NCBI GenBank assembly: GCA_964487915.1
Contig: CAZASN010000002.1
Location: 310,001-374,000 of the forward strand
Direction: 5' to 3'
DNA length: 64,000 nt
From: Proruminimicrobium sp964487915
GTDB lineage: Bacteria > Elusimicrobiota > Endomicrobiia > Endomicrobiales > Endomicrobiaceae
Notes under the pieces: generated by a model
Database searches by the model: none
The model's input: only the letters and a program-made list of their open reading frames with translations
What the model was told of the DNA's origin: nothing
Position numbers and translations under genes: made by a program
Part shown: positions 17,187 through 26,465 of the stretch, in pieces
How the letters are laid out: each line of letters begins with the position of its first letter
Numbering within the stretch: position 1 is the first letter of the stretch

Positions 17187-18647
17187 ATGTATCAGCCAAG
17201 TTTGAAAGATGTTTCTCATTTACTGAAAGATTACAGGATAATTCCCGTAAGCAGGACAATTTATTCCGATGTGCGCACTCCGATTGAAGTATTGAAAATT
17301 TTAAAATCAATCAGCAGACACTGCTATATGTTGGAAAGTCTGGAAGATTCAACCAACTGGGGCAGATACACGTTTCTCGGATATGATCCGAAGCTTGAAT
17401 TTACATGCACAAACGGCATTGTTAATTTAAGCGGTAAATCAATTAATACTAATAATCCCAATCAATATATCAGACAAATTCTTGACGAATATAAAAGTCC
17501 TAAATTCGCTTATTTGCCTCCGTTTACGGGCGGGTTAGTCGGTTATTTTTCGTACGATTATATAAAGTACGGCGAACCGACGTTAAATTTGGATGCAAAA
17601 GACGAAGAAAAATTCAAAGATATAGACTTAATGTTATTTGATAAGGTTATCGCTTTTGATAATCTTAAACAGGAAATAGTTTTGATAGTCAATGTAAAAA
17701 CCGATAACTTTGAAGAAAATTATAATGCGGCCGTAAAAGAACTTGATAAAATGGCCGATTTAATAAAAAACGGAGAAGCCGTTAATCCTAAACCGTTAAA
17801 AATAAAATCGGATTTCCGTTATTTATTCAGCAAAGAAGAATTTTGCAATATGGTTGATAAAGCAAAAAAATATATTTTTGAAGGCGACATTTTTCAGGTT
17901 GTTCTGTCAAACAGAGCCGAAGCAGACGTGGAAGGAACTCTTTTTGACACTTACAGAGTATTAAGAATGACAAATCCTTCTCCTTATATGTTTTATTTTT
18001 CAAGCGACGATATTGAAATTGCGGGCGCTTCGCCTGAAACGCTTGTTAAGTTAAATAACGATACTTTATATACTTTCCCTCTTGCGGGAACAAGACCCCG
18101 CGGAAAAACCGAAGAAGAAGACGCAAAATTAAAACGTGAACTTTTATCTGATCCGAAAGAGCTTGCCGAACATAATATGCTTGTAGATTTGGGAAGAAAC
18201 GATCTGGGAAAAATCAGTGAGTTCGGGACGGTTCTCGTTGAAAAATATAAAACAATTGAAGCATTTTCGCATGTTATGCACATAGGTTCAACCGTATCTT
18301 CAAAAATCCGTAAAGATAAATCGGCGCTTGACGCGATAGAAGCAGTTCTTCCTGCCGGCACATTGTCGGGAGCACCGAAAATAAGAGCGTGTGAAATTAT
18401 CAACGAACTTGAAAATAATAAACGCGGAATTTACGGAGGAGCAATAGGTTATATTGATTTTGCGGGCAATATGGATACGTGCATTGCGATTAGAATCGCT
18501 TTTAAAAAGAACGGAAAAATTTTTATCCGTTCAGGGGCGGGGATTGTGGCGGACAGCGTTCCTGAAAGCGAATATCAGGAATGCATAAATAAAGCCAAAG
18601 CCGTAATCAACGCTTTAAAATCGGCAGAAGGAGGAATAAACAAATGA
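17187..18647 (+). CDS. trpE: Anthranilate synthase component I
   Basis: 486 aa. It converts chorismate and ammonia (from TrpG) to anthranilate. LESLED (49-54) and the following GRYTFLG match the feedback-site region that binds tryptophan, so allosteric inhibition is likely besides T-box control. The C-terminal chorismate-binding domain carries 'SPYMFYF', 'GASPETLV', 'AGTRPRG' and 'GGAIGYIDF'. First gene of the trp operon; an AGAGAGG ribosome site precedes the ATG, and its end overlaps trpG by 4 bp. Confidence 0.97.
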   Translation: MYQPSLKDVSHLLKDYRIIPVSRTIYSDVRTPIEVLKILKSISRHCYMLESLEDSTNWGRYTFLGYDPKLEFTCTNGIVNLSGKSINTNNPNQYIRQILDEYKSPKFAYLPPFTGGLVGYFSYDYIKYGEPTLNLDAKDEEKFKDIDLMLFDKVIAFDNLKQEIVLIVNVKTDNFEENYNAAVKELDKMADLIKNGEAVNPKPLKIKSDFRYLFSKEEFCNMVDKAKKYIFEGDIFQVVLSNRAEADVEGTLFDTYRVLRMTNPSPYMFYFSSDDIEIAGASPETLVKLNNDTLYTFPLAGTRPRGKTEEEDAKLKRELLSDPKELAEHNMLVDLGRNDLGKISEFGTVLVEKYKTIEAFSHVMHIGSTVSSKIRKDKSALDAIEAVLPAGTLSGAPKIRACEIINELENNKRGIYGGAIGYIDFAGNMDTCIAIRIAFKKNGKIFIRSGAGIVADSVPESEYQECINKAKAVINALKSAEGGINK

Positions 18648-19210
18648 TTTTATTAATAGATAATTACGACAGTTTTGCTTATAACTTATACCAATTAATC
18701 GGGACGATAAATCCCGATATAAAAGTAATAAGAAACGATGAATTGACGGTTAAAGAAATTGATGCTTTAAAACCGGAAAAAATAGTCATATCGCCGGGAC
18801 CTGGCAAACCGTCTGACGCGGGAATATGCATAAAAGCCGTTAAATATTTTGAAGGCAAAGTTCCTATCTTGGGAGTTTGTCTCGGGCATCAGGCGATATG
18901 CGAAGCTTACGGCGGAACGATTTCTTACGCAAAAACTTTAATGCACGGCAAGCAGTCAAAGATTACGCTTGTTAATTCCGGTCCGTTATTTAGAGGCCTT
19001 GCCGGAGAACTGACTGTAGGCAGGTATCATTCTCTTGCAGTTATGGAAAAGGGATTTCCGGAAGACTTGCAGATTGTCGCAAAAACGGAAGACGGCGAAA
19101 TTATGGCGGTAAGTCATAAAAAATACAAAACGTACGGAGTTCAGTTTCATCCCGAGTCAATTTTAACTCTGAACGGAAAAATTATGATGGAAAATTTTTT
19201 AAGGAGTTAA
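18644..19210 (+). CDS. trpG: Anthranilate synthase component II (glutamine amidotransferase)
   Basis: 188 aa class I glutaminase domain. The nucleophile is Cys79 in 'GVCLGHQAI', and the His/Glu pair is in 'FHPES' near residue 170. 'SPGPGKPSDAG' forms the oxyanion loop region. It delivers ammonia to TrpE; in some bacteria the same subunit also serves folate synthesis (PabA), which cannot be excluded. Translationally coupled to trpE by a 4-bp overlap. Not fused to TrpD. Confidence 0.96.
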   Translation: MILLIDNYDSFAYNLYQLIGTINPDIKVIRNDELTVKEIDALKPEKIVISPGPGKPSDAGICIKAVKYFEGKVPILGVCLGHQAICEAYGGTISYAKTLMHGKQSKITLVNSGPLFRGLAGELTVGRYHSLAVMEKGFPEDLQIVAKTEDGEIMAVSHKKYKTYGVQFHPESILTLNGKIMMENFLRS

Positions 19211-19213
19211 ATT

Positions 19214-20230
19214 ATGATTAAAGAAGCTATTATCAAAGCCGTAACAAAAACTAATTTGACTTACGAAGAAGCTGAAACCGTAATGGATGAAATAATGACG
19301 GGCAGAGCGTCTGAAATACAGATGTCGGCTTTTCTTACTGCTATGTCGTTGAAAGGCGAAACAATAGACGAAATAACGGCCTCCGCCCACGGTATGAGAA
19401 AACACTGCATACGCCTTTTACACGATATGGATGTTTTGGAAATAGTCGGAACAGGCGGCGATAAATCAAATTCTTTCAATATTTCAACTACATCGGCGCT
19501 TGTCGTTTCCTCAGCAGGAATTCCGGTTGCAAAACACGGAAACAGAGCGGCGTCAAGCAAATGCGGCGCGGCAGATGTTCTTGAAAAACTGGGCGCAAAA
19601 ATTACGATAACGCCGGAACACAGCAAACAGCTTTTACATGAAATAAATTTTTGTTTTTTATTCGCTCAGAATTATCATATCGCAATGAAATATGTGGCTT
19701 CCGTAAGAAGAGAGCTGGGAATCCGCACAATATTTAATATTTTGGGGCCTCTTGCAAATCCGGCCGGCGCAAATATGGAACTTCTGGGCGTTTATGATAG
19801 CTGTCTTGTTGAACCGATGGCTAAAGTTTTGGCTAATCTGGGCGTAAGAAGCGCGATGGTCGTTTACGGCCGTGACGGGCTTGACGAAATTTCAATGAGC
19901 GCTCCGACGATGGTATGTGAAGTTCAAAACGGAGTTTTAAAATTATACGAAATAGAGCCTGAGGATTTTGGTTTTAAAAAATGCAGAAAAACCGATCTTG
20001 TCGGAGGAACTCCCGAAGAAAACGCAAATATTACGCGTGAAATTCTTTCCGGCAAAAAGGGAGAAAAGACGGACGCCGTTCTTTTAAATTCCGCCGCCGC
20101 CATACATGTCGCAAAACCGGAGATTTCAATAAAAGACGCGATAGAAATCGCAAAAGAAACGATAAAATCCGGAAAAGCCTTTCAGCAGCTTGAAAAATAT
20201 ATCAGACTGTCAAACGGAGAGGCGCAATGA
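19214..20230 (+). CDS. trpD: Anthranilate phosphoribosyltransferase
   Basis: 338 aa. It joins anthranilate to phosphoribosyl pyrophosphate. The PRPP-binding glycine motif GTGGD is at 79-83, followed by 'NISTTSALV' and KHGNR at 107-111. The metal-binding 'DGLDEIS' segment is present further on. Standard length. It begins 3 bp after trpG and overlaps trpC by 4 bp. Confidence 0.96.
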   Translation: MIKEAIIKAVTKTNLTYEEAETVMDEIMTGRASEIQMSAFLTAMSLKGETIDEITASAHGMRKHCIRLLHDMDVLEIVGTGGDKSNSFNISTTSALVVSSAGIPVAKHGNRAASSKCGAADVLEKLGAKITITPEHSKQLLHEINFCFLFAQNYHIAMKYVASVRRELGIRTIFNILGPLANPAGANMELLGVYDSCLVEPMAKVLANLGVRSAMVVYGRDGLDEISMSAPTMVCEVQNGVLKLYEIEPEDFGFKKCRKTDLVGGTPEENANITREILSGKKGEKTDAVLLNSAAAIHVAKPEISIKDAIEIAKETIKSGKAFQQLEKYIRLSNGEAQ

Positions 20231-21012
20231 TTCTTGATGAAATAGTCAATAAAACAAAAGAAAGGGTTTTAAAATCAAAAGAAATAAAAAACTTTGACAA
20301 ACTGAGAGCAGAAGTATCTCTTATGACGGCAGTTGGAGAAGATTTCCCTTTTGAAAAAGCTTTAAAAAATAAAGATATGGCTTTTATATGCGAAGTAAAA
20401 AAAGCGTCTCCTTCAAAAGGGATAATAGCGGAAAATTTTGATTATTTAAAAATAGCAAAGGAATACGAACAGGCCGGCGCCGCCGCGATTTCCGTTTTAA
20501 CGGAGCCCGATTTTTTTATGGGCGACAACAAATATTTAAAAGAAATTACCGATAACGTAAAAATTCCCGTTTTGAGAAAAGATTTTATAATAGACGAATA
20601 CCAGATATATGAGGCAAAGCTTATCGGAGCTTCGGCAATTCTTTTAATATGCTCAATTCTTGATGCCAAAACTTTGAAATATTTTATGTCTGTCGCCGAA
20701 AAACTCGGACTTTCCGTTTTAACCGAAACGCATGATGAAAAAGAAGTTAAATCCGCTCTTGAAGCGGGCGCAAAAATTATCGGAGTCAACAACAGAAATT
20801 TAAAAACTTTTGAAGTTGATATTAAAAACAGTTTGAAATTAAGAAATCTTATTCCCGAAAATATAATATTTGTTTCCGAAAGCGGAATTAAAACTCCTTG
20901 CGATATAAAACTTTTAAAAGATGCAAAAACAAACGCCGTTCTTATAGGCGAAACTTTTATGACAAGCCACGATAAAAAAGAAAGTTTTCGTTATTTAAGG
21001 AGTCTTTTATGA
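20227..21012 (+). CDS. trpC: Indole-3-glycerol phosphate synthase
   Basis: 261 aa TIM barrel. It cyclises carboxyphenylamino-deoxyribulose phosphate to indole-glycerol phosphate. The first catalytic strand reads 'CEVKKASPSKG' (55-65), with the second lysine in 'VLRKDFIID'. 'GVNNRNLKTF' and 'VSESGIKT' form the phosphate site. It is separate from TrpF, unlike the fused enteric enzyme. Overlaps both neighbours by 4 bp. Confidence 0.96.
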   Translation: MILDEIVNKTKERVLKSKEIKNFDKLRAEVSLMTAVGEDFPFEKALKNKDMAFICEVKKASPSKGIIAENFDYLKIAKEYEQAGAAAISVLTEPDFFMGDNKYLKEITDNVKIPVLRKDFIIDEYQIYEAKLIGASAILLICSILDAKTLKYFMSVAEKLGLSVLTETHDEKEVKSALEAGAKIIGVNNRNLKTFEVDIKNSLKLRNLIPENIIFVSESGIKTPCDIKLLKDAKTNAVLIGETFMTSHDKKESFRYLRSLL

Positions 21013-21605
21013 CTAAGATAAAAATCTGCGGATTGTTCAGAGACTGCGATATTGATTATGTAAACGAGGCTATGCCCGATTACGCGGGTTTTGTTTTTGC
21101 AAAAAGCAGAAGACAGATAACAAAAGAACAGGCGCAAAATTTCAGAAAAAAATTAAAATCTGAAATTATAAGCGTAGGCGTTTTTGTGGATGCAGATATT
21201 TCAGAAATTAAAGAACTTTTTGATTTGAAAATAATATCTGCGGCGCAGCTGCACGGAAACGAGAATGATGAATATATAAAAGAACTGCGTGCAAAATGTG
21301 CGGTAAAAATAATAAAAGCGGTAAATGTTTTAAAAAATCCCGATTTTGAAAAAATAAAAAACAGTTCCGCCGATTTTATTCTTTTTGACTCGGGAACAGG
21401 AAGCGGAAAAACTTTCAGCTGGCGTCTGCTGCCTGAAATGAAAAGAGATTTTTTCCTTGCAGGCGGATTAAATATTGAAAATATAGACGAAGCGGTAAAG
21501 CAGGTTAAACCGTTTGGAGTTGATTTAAGTTCCGGCGTTGAAACGGACGGTTTTAAAGATAAAGAAAAAATATTAAATATAGTCAGGAGAATAAAAAATG
21601 GCTGA
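21009..21605 (+). CDS. trpF: Phosphoribosylanthranilate isomerase
   Basis: 198 aa TIM barrel. It opens with 'KIKICGLF', the catalytic-cysteine motif (usually KICG). 'QLHGNE' and 'LFDSGTGSGKTFSW' follow, and 'LAGGLN' near the end is the phosphate-binding loop. The usual ending motif 'GVDLSSGVE' is present. It catalyses the Amadori rearrangement before TrpC. Its stop overlaps the start of trpB by 8 bp. Confidence 0.95.
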   Translation: MTKIKICGLFRDCDIDYVNEAMPDYAGFVFAKSRRQITKEQAQNFRKKLKSEIISVGVFVDADISEIKELFDLKIISAAQLHGNENDEYIKELRAKCAVKIIKAVNVLKNPDFEKIKNSSADFILFDSGTGSGKTFSWRLLPEMKRDFFLAGGLNIENIDEAVKQVKPFGVDLSSGVETDGFKDKEKILNIVRRIKNG

Positions 21606-22782
21606 AAAAAGATACGGGATTTACGGAGGGCAATATGTTCCGGAAACTTTAATGAACGAACTTATTGAACTTGAAAAAAATTATGAGTTTTTCAAAAAAG
21701 ATAAAAATTTTATAAACGAATTAAATGAGCTTTTAAATAATTATGCGGGAAGGCCGTCGCTTCTTTATTACGCCGAAAAAATGACGAAAGATTTGGGCGG
21801 CGCAAAAATTTATTTAAAGCGAGAAGATTTAAATCATACAGGTTCGCATAAAATCAATAATGTATTGGGTCAGGCTCTTCTTGCAAAAAAGATGGGTAAA
21901 ACCAGAGTTATCGCCGAAACAGGAGCCGGCCAGCACGGAGTTGCAACGGCGACTGCCGCAGCGCTTCTCGGGCTTGAATGCGAGATATTTATGGGCAAAG
22001 AAGACGTAAAAAGGCAGGCTCTTAACGTTTACAGAATGGAACTGCTTAGAGCAAAAGTACATTCGGTAACAAGCGGCACGATGACTTTAAAAGACGCCGT
22101 TAATGAAACTTTCCGCGAATGGACGACAAGAGTTTTTGATACTCATTATGTGCTCGGTTCTGTAATGGGTCCGCATCCTTTTCCGATGATAGTAAGAGAT
22201 TTTCAGAGCGTAATAAGCAAAGAGGCGAGAGAACAGATTCTTAAAATTGAAGGCAAACTTCCCGATTTGGTTACGGCATGCGTCGGAGGCGGCAGCAACG
22301 CAATGGGCATGTTTTATAATTTTATAAACGATAAATCAGTAAAACTTGTCGGATGCGAAGCGGCCGGACACGGTATTGAAACGGATAAACATGCGGCTTC
22401 AATAGCAAAAGGATCGCTCGGAATATTTCACGGTATGAAATCTTTGTTCTGTCAGGACGAATACGGACAGATTGCTCCCGTGTATTCAATTTCCGCAGGG
22501 CTTGATTATCCCGGAATAGGGCCTGAACACGCTTATCTTTACGAAACAAAAAGAGCCCAATATGTTCCGGTTACCGACGAAGAAGCGGTACAGGCTTTTG
22601 AATATCTTGCAAGAACAGAAGGTATTATTTGCGCTATTGAAAGCGCGCATGCCGTTTCTTATATTCAAAAACAGGCTCCGAAAATGAAAAAAGACGAAAT
22701 AATAATAATTTGTCTGTCGGGACGCGGAGATAAAGATGTTGCTTCAATAGCAAATTACAGAGGGAGAAATATAAATGAGTAA
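21598..22782 (+). CDS. trpB: Tryptophan synthase beta chain
   Basis: 394 aa PLP enzyme of the TrpB1 type. The PLP lysine is K85 in 'NHTGSHKINN' and the phosphate loop is 'GGGSNAMG'. It condenses indole with serine and works as alpha2-beta2 with TrpA, whose gene follows with an 8-bp overlap. Length and motifs are those of the canonical TrpA-partnered enzyme. Confidence 0.97.
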   Translation: MAEKRYGIYGGQYVPETLMNELIELEKNYEFFKKDKNFINELNELLNNYAGRPSLLYYAEKMTKDLGGAKIYLKREDLNHTGSHKINNVLGQALLAKKMGKTRVIAETGAGQHGVATATAAALLGLECEIFMGKEDVKRQALNVYRMELLRAKVHSVTSGTMTLKDAVNETFREWTTRVFDTHYVLGSVMGPHPFPMIVRDFQSVISKEAREQILKIEGKLPDLVTACVGGGSNAMGMFYNFINDKSVKLVGCEAAGHGIETDKHAASIAKGSLGIFHGMKSLFCQDEYGQIAPVYSISAGLDYPGIGPEHAYLYETKRAQYVPVTDEEAVQAFEYLARTEGIICAIESAHAVSYIQKQAPKMKKDEIIIICLSGRGDKDVASIANYRGRNINE

Positions 22783-23542
22783 AATAAAAAACGCTTTTAA
22801 AAACAAAAAAGCTTTCATAGCTTTTTTAACGGCGGGCGATCCGTCAATAGAAAAAACGGAAGAATTTATAATTGAAATGGCAAAAGCCGGCGCCGATTTG
22901 ATTGAAATAGGGATTCCTTTTTCAGATCCGATAGCAGAAGGCCCCGTTATACAGTCGGCAAATGTCAGAGCTTTAAACGCCGGAACTACGACCGATAAAG
23001 TTTTTGAACTTGTAAAATCAGTCCGTAAAAAAACCGATGTTCCGCTTGTTTTTCTTACTTATCTTAATCCCGTTTTCAAATACGGTTTTGAAAGATTTTT
23101 TAAAACGTGTTCCGAAACAGGCGTTGACGGCATTATTATTCCCGATATGCCCTATAATGAAAAATCTGAATGCTCCGAAGTTGCCGAAAAATACGGCGTT
23201 GACATAATATCAATGATAGCTCCGACTTCCGATAAAAGAATCAAAGAAATCGCATCACAGGCAAAAGGTTTTGTATACGTCGTATCGTCTATGGGAGTAA
23301 CAGGTGTAAGAAGCGAAATAACTACTGATTTAAATTCAATTTTAAAATCAATAAAAGCGGTAACGTCAACTCCCGCGGCGATAGGTTTTGGCATCAGTAC
23401 GCCGGAACAGGCTAAATATATGGCAAAGATTGCGGACGGAGTTATTGTGGGGAGTGCGATTGTCAAAATAATTGAAAAATATGGGAATGAGGCTGGCACA
23501 TACTTATACGAGTATGTTAAGTCAATGAAGTCTGTGATATAG
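22775..23542 (+). CDS. trpA: Tryptophan synthase alpha chain
   Basis: 255 aa, slightly shorter than the enteric protein (268 aa). It cleaves indole-glycerol phosphate to indole for TrpB. The catalytic loop reads 'EIGIPFSDPIAEGPVIQ': E44 matches the general acid/base Glu49 of Salmonella TrpA, while the position of Asp60 is glutamate here (E55). Last gene of the operon. I think this substitution also occurs in some other bacterial lineages, so the enzyme is probably active. Confidence 0.95.
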   Translation: MSKIKNAFKNKKAFIAFLTAGDPSIEKTEEFIIEMAKAGADLIEIGIPFSDPIAEGPVIQSANVRALNAGTTTDKVFELVKSVRKKTDVPLVFLTYLNPVFKYGFERFFKTCSETGVDGIIIPDMPYNEKSECSEVAEKYGVDIISMIAPTSDKRIKEIASQAKGFVYVVSSMGVTGVRSEITTDLNSILKSIKAVTSTPAAIGFGISTPEQAKYMAKIADGVIVGSAIVKIIEKYGNEAGTYLYEYVKSMKSVI

Positions 23543-23700
23543 AAGCTGAGAAGTTTAGCAGCTCGGAAGCTTAGTAACGGCAACAACTCTTTAATGATAG
23601 AAGCTGAGAATCTAAGAAGTTTGGAAGTTTAGTAACTGCAAATTCTAAATATGTTTTTGCCAAGCTGCTAAGCTTCTAAACATCCCAGCTTCTGTTTTTT
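23543..23700. repeat. C-family repeat copy C3 after trpA
   Basis: Starts at the trpA stop. AAGCTT-rich units such as AGAAGCTGAGAAGTTTAG appear twice in one orientation, then once in the other (23657-23694), so the segment is an imperfect inverted repeat. It may double as the operon terminator, since a T run (23695-23703) follows. Confidence 0.6.
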
Positions 23701-23707
23701 TTTTATC

Positions 23708-23736
23708 TTGCTTTTAATACATCTGTATGGTATAAT
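23708..23736 (+). promoter_or_regulatory. Promoter giving an apparently leaderless mRNA
   Basis: TTGCTT (23708-23713), 17-bp spacer and TATAAT (23731-23736). The ATG of the next gene begins at 23743, only 6 bp after the -10 box, so transcription should begin at or next to the start codon. Confidence 0.6.
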
Positions 23737-23742
23737 TATTTT

Positions 23743-24627
23743 ATGGCATATCAAGAGATAACGTGCAAAAGCGCATGTCATAAAATCGACGGGTTTTTAC
23801 CTTACGAATGGGATTTAAATGTTTACAGAGGTTGCGGACACCGCTGTACATACTGTTTTGCTTTATATTCGCACAAATATATCAATTCAGTTAATTTTTT
23901 TGACGATATTTTTGTCAAAACAAATATTGCAGAAAGTTTAGAAAAACAGTTAAGTTCAAAAAACTGGAAAAGAGAAGTTATAAATCTCGGCGGAGTGACT
24001 GACAGCTATCAGCCTGCCGAAAAAAAATATAAATTAATGCCGGAAATTTTGAAACTACTTATAAAATATAAAACACCCGTTACAATTTCTACAAAGTCTA
24101 AACTTATACTGAGAGATTACGATTTAATAGCTGAGCTTGCGGAAAAAGTTCCCGTTAATATCGCATGCACAATTACAACTGTTGACGAAAAAGTTCGCGA
24201 ACTTATAGAACCGAACACGTCTTTATCTTCGGAAAGATTTAAAGTATTAAAAGAATTTTCAAAAACAAACGCTTCAACGGGCGTTCATATGATGCCAGTA
24301 ATTCCGTATTTAACCGATACTTATCAAAACCTCGACGGATTATTTATGAATGCTCAGGAATGCGGAGCATGTTATGTTATTACCGATATTCTCAATTTGC
24401 GCGGACAAACAAGAAAAGTATTTTTTGAGTTTGTAAAAAATCAACTTCCTAATTTATATAGTAAAATATCATCTCTTTATAAAAATTATTTCGTTGATAA
24501 AGAGTACAGAATGCAGTTTAAAGAAAAATCAAAACAGCTTAGAATAAAGTATCCGTTAAAAAATAAGAAAAGAATTTTTATACCTGAGAAAGATATTGAA
24601 GCTGAAAGGCAGTTAATGCTTTTTTAA
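23743..24627 (+). CDS. SPL-family radical SAM protein (first copy)
   Basis: 294 aa. The cluster motif is C31-x3-C35-x2-C38 in 'YRGCGHRCTYCFA', preceded by a spore-photoproduct-lyase-like 'NVYRGC' lead and followed by 'GGVTDSYQP' and 'ISTKSKLILRD', all typical of COG1533/SplB-like proteins. Many such proteins are not true photoproduct lyases; substrate is unknown. The sequence ends with a basic segment. A second, divergent member lies at 39916-40794, with the same block order. No upstream ribosome site, as expected if the mRNA is leaderless. Confidence 0.8.
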   Translation: MAYQEITCKSACHKIDGFLPYEWDLNVYRGCGHRCTYCFALYSHKYINSVNFFDDIFVKTNIAESLEKQLSSKNWKREVINLGGVTDSYQPAEKKYKLMPEILKLLIKYKTPVTISTKSKLILRDYDLIAELAEKVPVNIACTITTVDEKVRELIEPNTSLSSERFKVLKEFSKTNASTGVHMMPVIPYLTDTYQNLDGLFMNAQECGACYVITDILNLRGQTRKVFFEFVKNQLPNLYSKISSLYKNYFVDKEYRMQFKEKSKQLRIKYPLKNKKRIFIPEKDIEAERQLMLF

Positions 24628-24635
24628 TTTTTACG

Positions 24636-24664
24636 CTGACAAATTATTAAAAAAATGCTATACT
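24636..24664 (+). promoter_or_regulatory. Promoter of the 24711-31181 locus
   Basis: CTGACA (24636-24641), 17-bp spacer, TATACT (24659-24664); leader of about 40 nt ending in AGAGGTG. Confidence 0.55.
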
Positions 24665-24710
24665 TCCCAAAATTTTTATATATAGATCATTAAATAGAAG
24701 AGAGGTGCTT

Positions 24711-26447
24711 ATGGTACAAAAATACAAACTTATTTTTGCATTAATGTTTATTTTCTTTTCAGCAGTTTCAGTTTATTCGCAGGATCCGGTTTCAGACCAA
24801 ACTATAGTAAATAATTCAACAACAGACAGTTCATCAGGAAGTGAATCTATAAATTTATCGGCGCCGTTGCTTATTACGGGGTCAACCGATACTATAAAAT
24901 CGGAAGAACCCAATAATAAAACAACAGATATCAGAATAAATTTCGGAGGACAGGTAAATTATAACGATGTTACCGGACCTGGAAAAGCAAGTTCGTCGTT
25001 ATCGGAAGGCGTAAGGCATTTTGAAAATCTCGGGATTAACATAAGAGGAGATAAAAACGATTTTAAATATCAGATGAACGTTTCCGGAAGAGCGACAAAC
25101 GACGAAAGAGTTGATCCGATATTTGTAGCGCTTACGTCATTGCAGGCGAAATTAGAATATAAAAACAATTTTTTAAATATGGGCGATATTTATGAAGCAT
25201 TTTCGCAGTATTCTTTAAATACTGCTCTGAAAGGCGTTTCATATAAATATAAAAACAGTTCCGGAAAAACTCCGGAAATTTCAGCTGTTTTCGGAAGCGC
25301 ATATCCGAGATGGGAAAGCTGGTTCAAAGACGCCAAAGCGAAATCAATTAACCGCACGGCATACGGAGCAAACATAAAGCAGGAATTAACAGATACTCTT
25401 AAATTAGGTTTTACGGCTTTAAAATCAGATGACAGCCAGAGAGTCGCAGATACGGATCCTTTGTATAAAAATACTTTATACAGTTTTGACGGTGAATACA
25501 GACCGATAGCCGGATTATCCATTTCGGCAGAGGCTGCAATGTCTCAGACCGAACTTGAGGCAAATTCAACGGCTGCAAAAACATCTTATAACGGAAACGC
25601 TTTCAAACTTGAGATAGTCGGAGATGAAGATCCCAGCAGAGTCGTTTTGGGTTATGAAAGAGTAAATCCGGAATTTGAAAGTCTGCTCGGCTCCGCTATC
25701 AAAGACAGAGAAAGAGCGTCTGCAAGATGGAGATATAAATATACTCCAAACACTACTTTTGATTCAAAATTTGCGTGGTACAGAAACAGCTTAAACGACA
25801 CGTCAAAAAGCACGAATAATTATAAGCCTGAAGCCGGCATTAACATAAAAAGAATATTTGACAGAAAATATTCAAATCTTAATTTTAACGTAAAACTTGA
25901 TCTTAAAAATTCTTCGGCAAACAACAGTTCCGATTATTTTGCGGATTTAGGATACAGAGACAGATTTATAGGGCTTGATGTTGACGCGGGGGCCGGTTTT
26001 ACTTCTTACAACGTTGATAAAAATACAAGAGAAACTTTAGACTATTCGGGCAGACTTTCGGTAAGCACAAGAAAAAGTTTTGAAAAAATTATTTTGAAAC
26101 CTTCTCTTAACGCTTCAAGCAATTATATAGACGATAATATAAACAATACGACAGATAAAATTTTTGAATATTCCGTTTCTCTGGGCGTTGATCTGCCGGA
26201 TTCAAAACTTACTTCAAATTTTAAATTCGGACAAAACATACTTAAAGCCGGAGCTGGAGATAATGCGGACAGTCTTTTTGTAAATGCCGGAATATATTAC
26301 AGGCCGGACGCGTTTTTCGGAATCAAAGACTGCACTCTTTTTGCAAGAGCGATGATGAACGATTTTGCATTTCAGACAGACACGAGAAATTTTAACGAAA
26401 AAAGTTTTTCAATGGGGATAAGTTTCCCTTTGGATTTTAAGATATAG
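24711..26447 (+). CDS. Predicted outer-membrane beta-barrel protein, unknown family
   Basis: 578 aa from the ATG at 24711, chosen because AGAGGTG (24701-24707) fits it better than the upstream GTG at 24705. A signal peptide (hydrophobic to about residue 23, ending VYSQ) is followed by a Ser/Thr-rich linker. The body then alternates hydrophobic and charged or aromatic residues in strands ending with 'KSFSMGISFPLDFKI', a terminal strand of outer-membrane type. I do not recognise a named family. First gene of a three-gene exported locus. Confidence 0.6.
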   Translation: MVQKYKLIFALMFIFFSAVSVYSQDPVSDQTIVNNSTTDSSSGSESINLSAPLLITGSTDTIKSEEPNNKTTDIRINFGGQVNYNDVTGPGKASSSLSEGVRHFENLGINIRGDKNDFKYQMNVSGRATNDERVDPIFVALTSLQAKLEYKNNFLNMGDIYEAFSQYSLNTALKGVSYKYKNSSGKTPEISAVFGSAYPRWESWFKDAKAKSINRTAYGANIKQELTDTLKLGFTALKSDDSQRVADTDPLYKNTLYSFDGEYRPIAGLSISAEAAMSQTELEANSTAAKTSYNGNAFKLEIVGDEDPSRVVLGYERVNPEFESLLGSAIKDRERASARWRYKYTPNTTFDSKFAWYRNSLNDTSKSTNNYKPEAGINIKRIFDRKYSNLNFNVKLDLKNSSANNSSDYFADLGYRDRFIGLDVDAGAGFTSYNVDKNTRETLDYSGRLSVSTRKSFEKIILKPSLNASSNYIDDNINNTTDKIFEYSVSLGVDLPDSKLTSNFKFGQNILKAGAGDNADSLFVNAGIYYRPDAFFGIKDCTLFARAMMNDFAFQTDTRNFNEKSFSMGISFPLDFKI

Positions 26448-26465
26448 AAATACGGGGGATAAAAT

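Noticed and set aside
23543..23694. CRISPR-like array because of repeated AAGCTT units
   Set aside because: Units are irregular, with no constant repeat length or unique spacers, and no cas genes are nearby.
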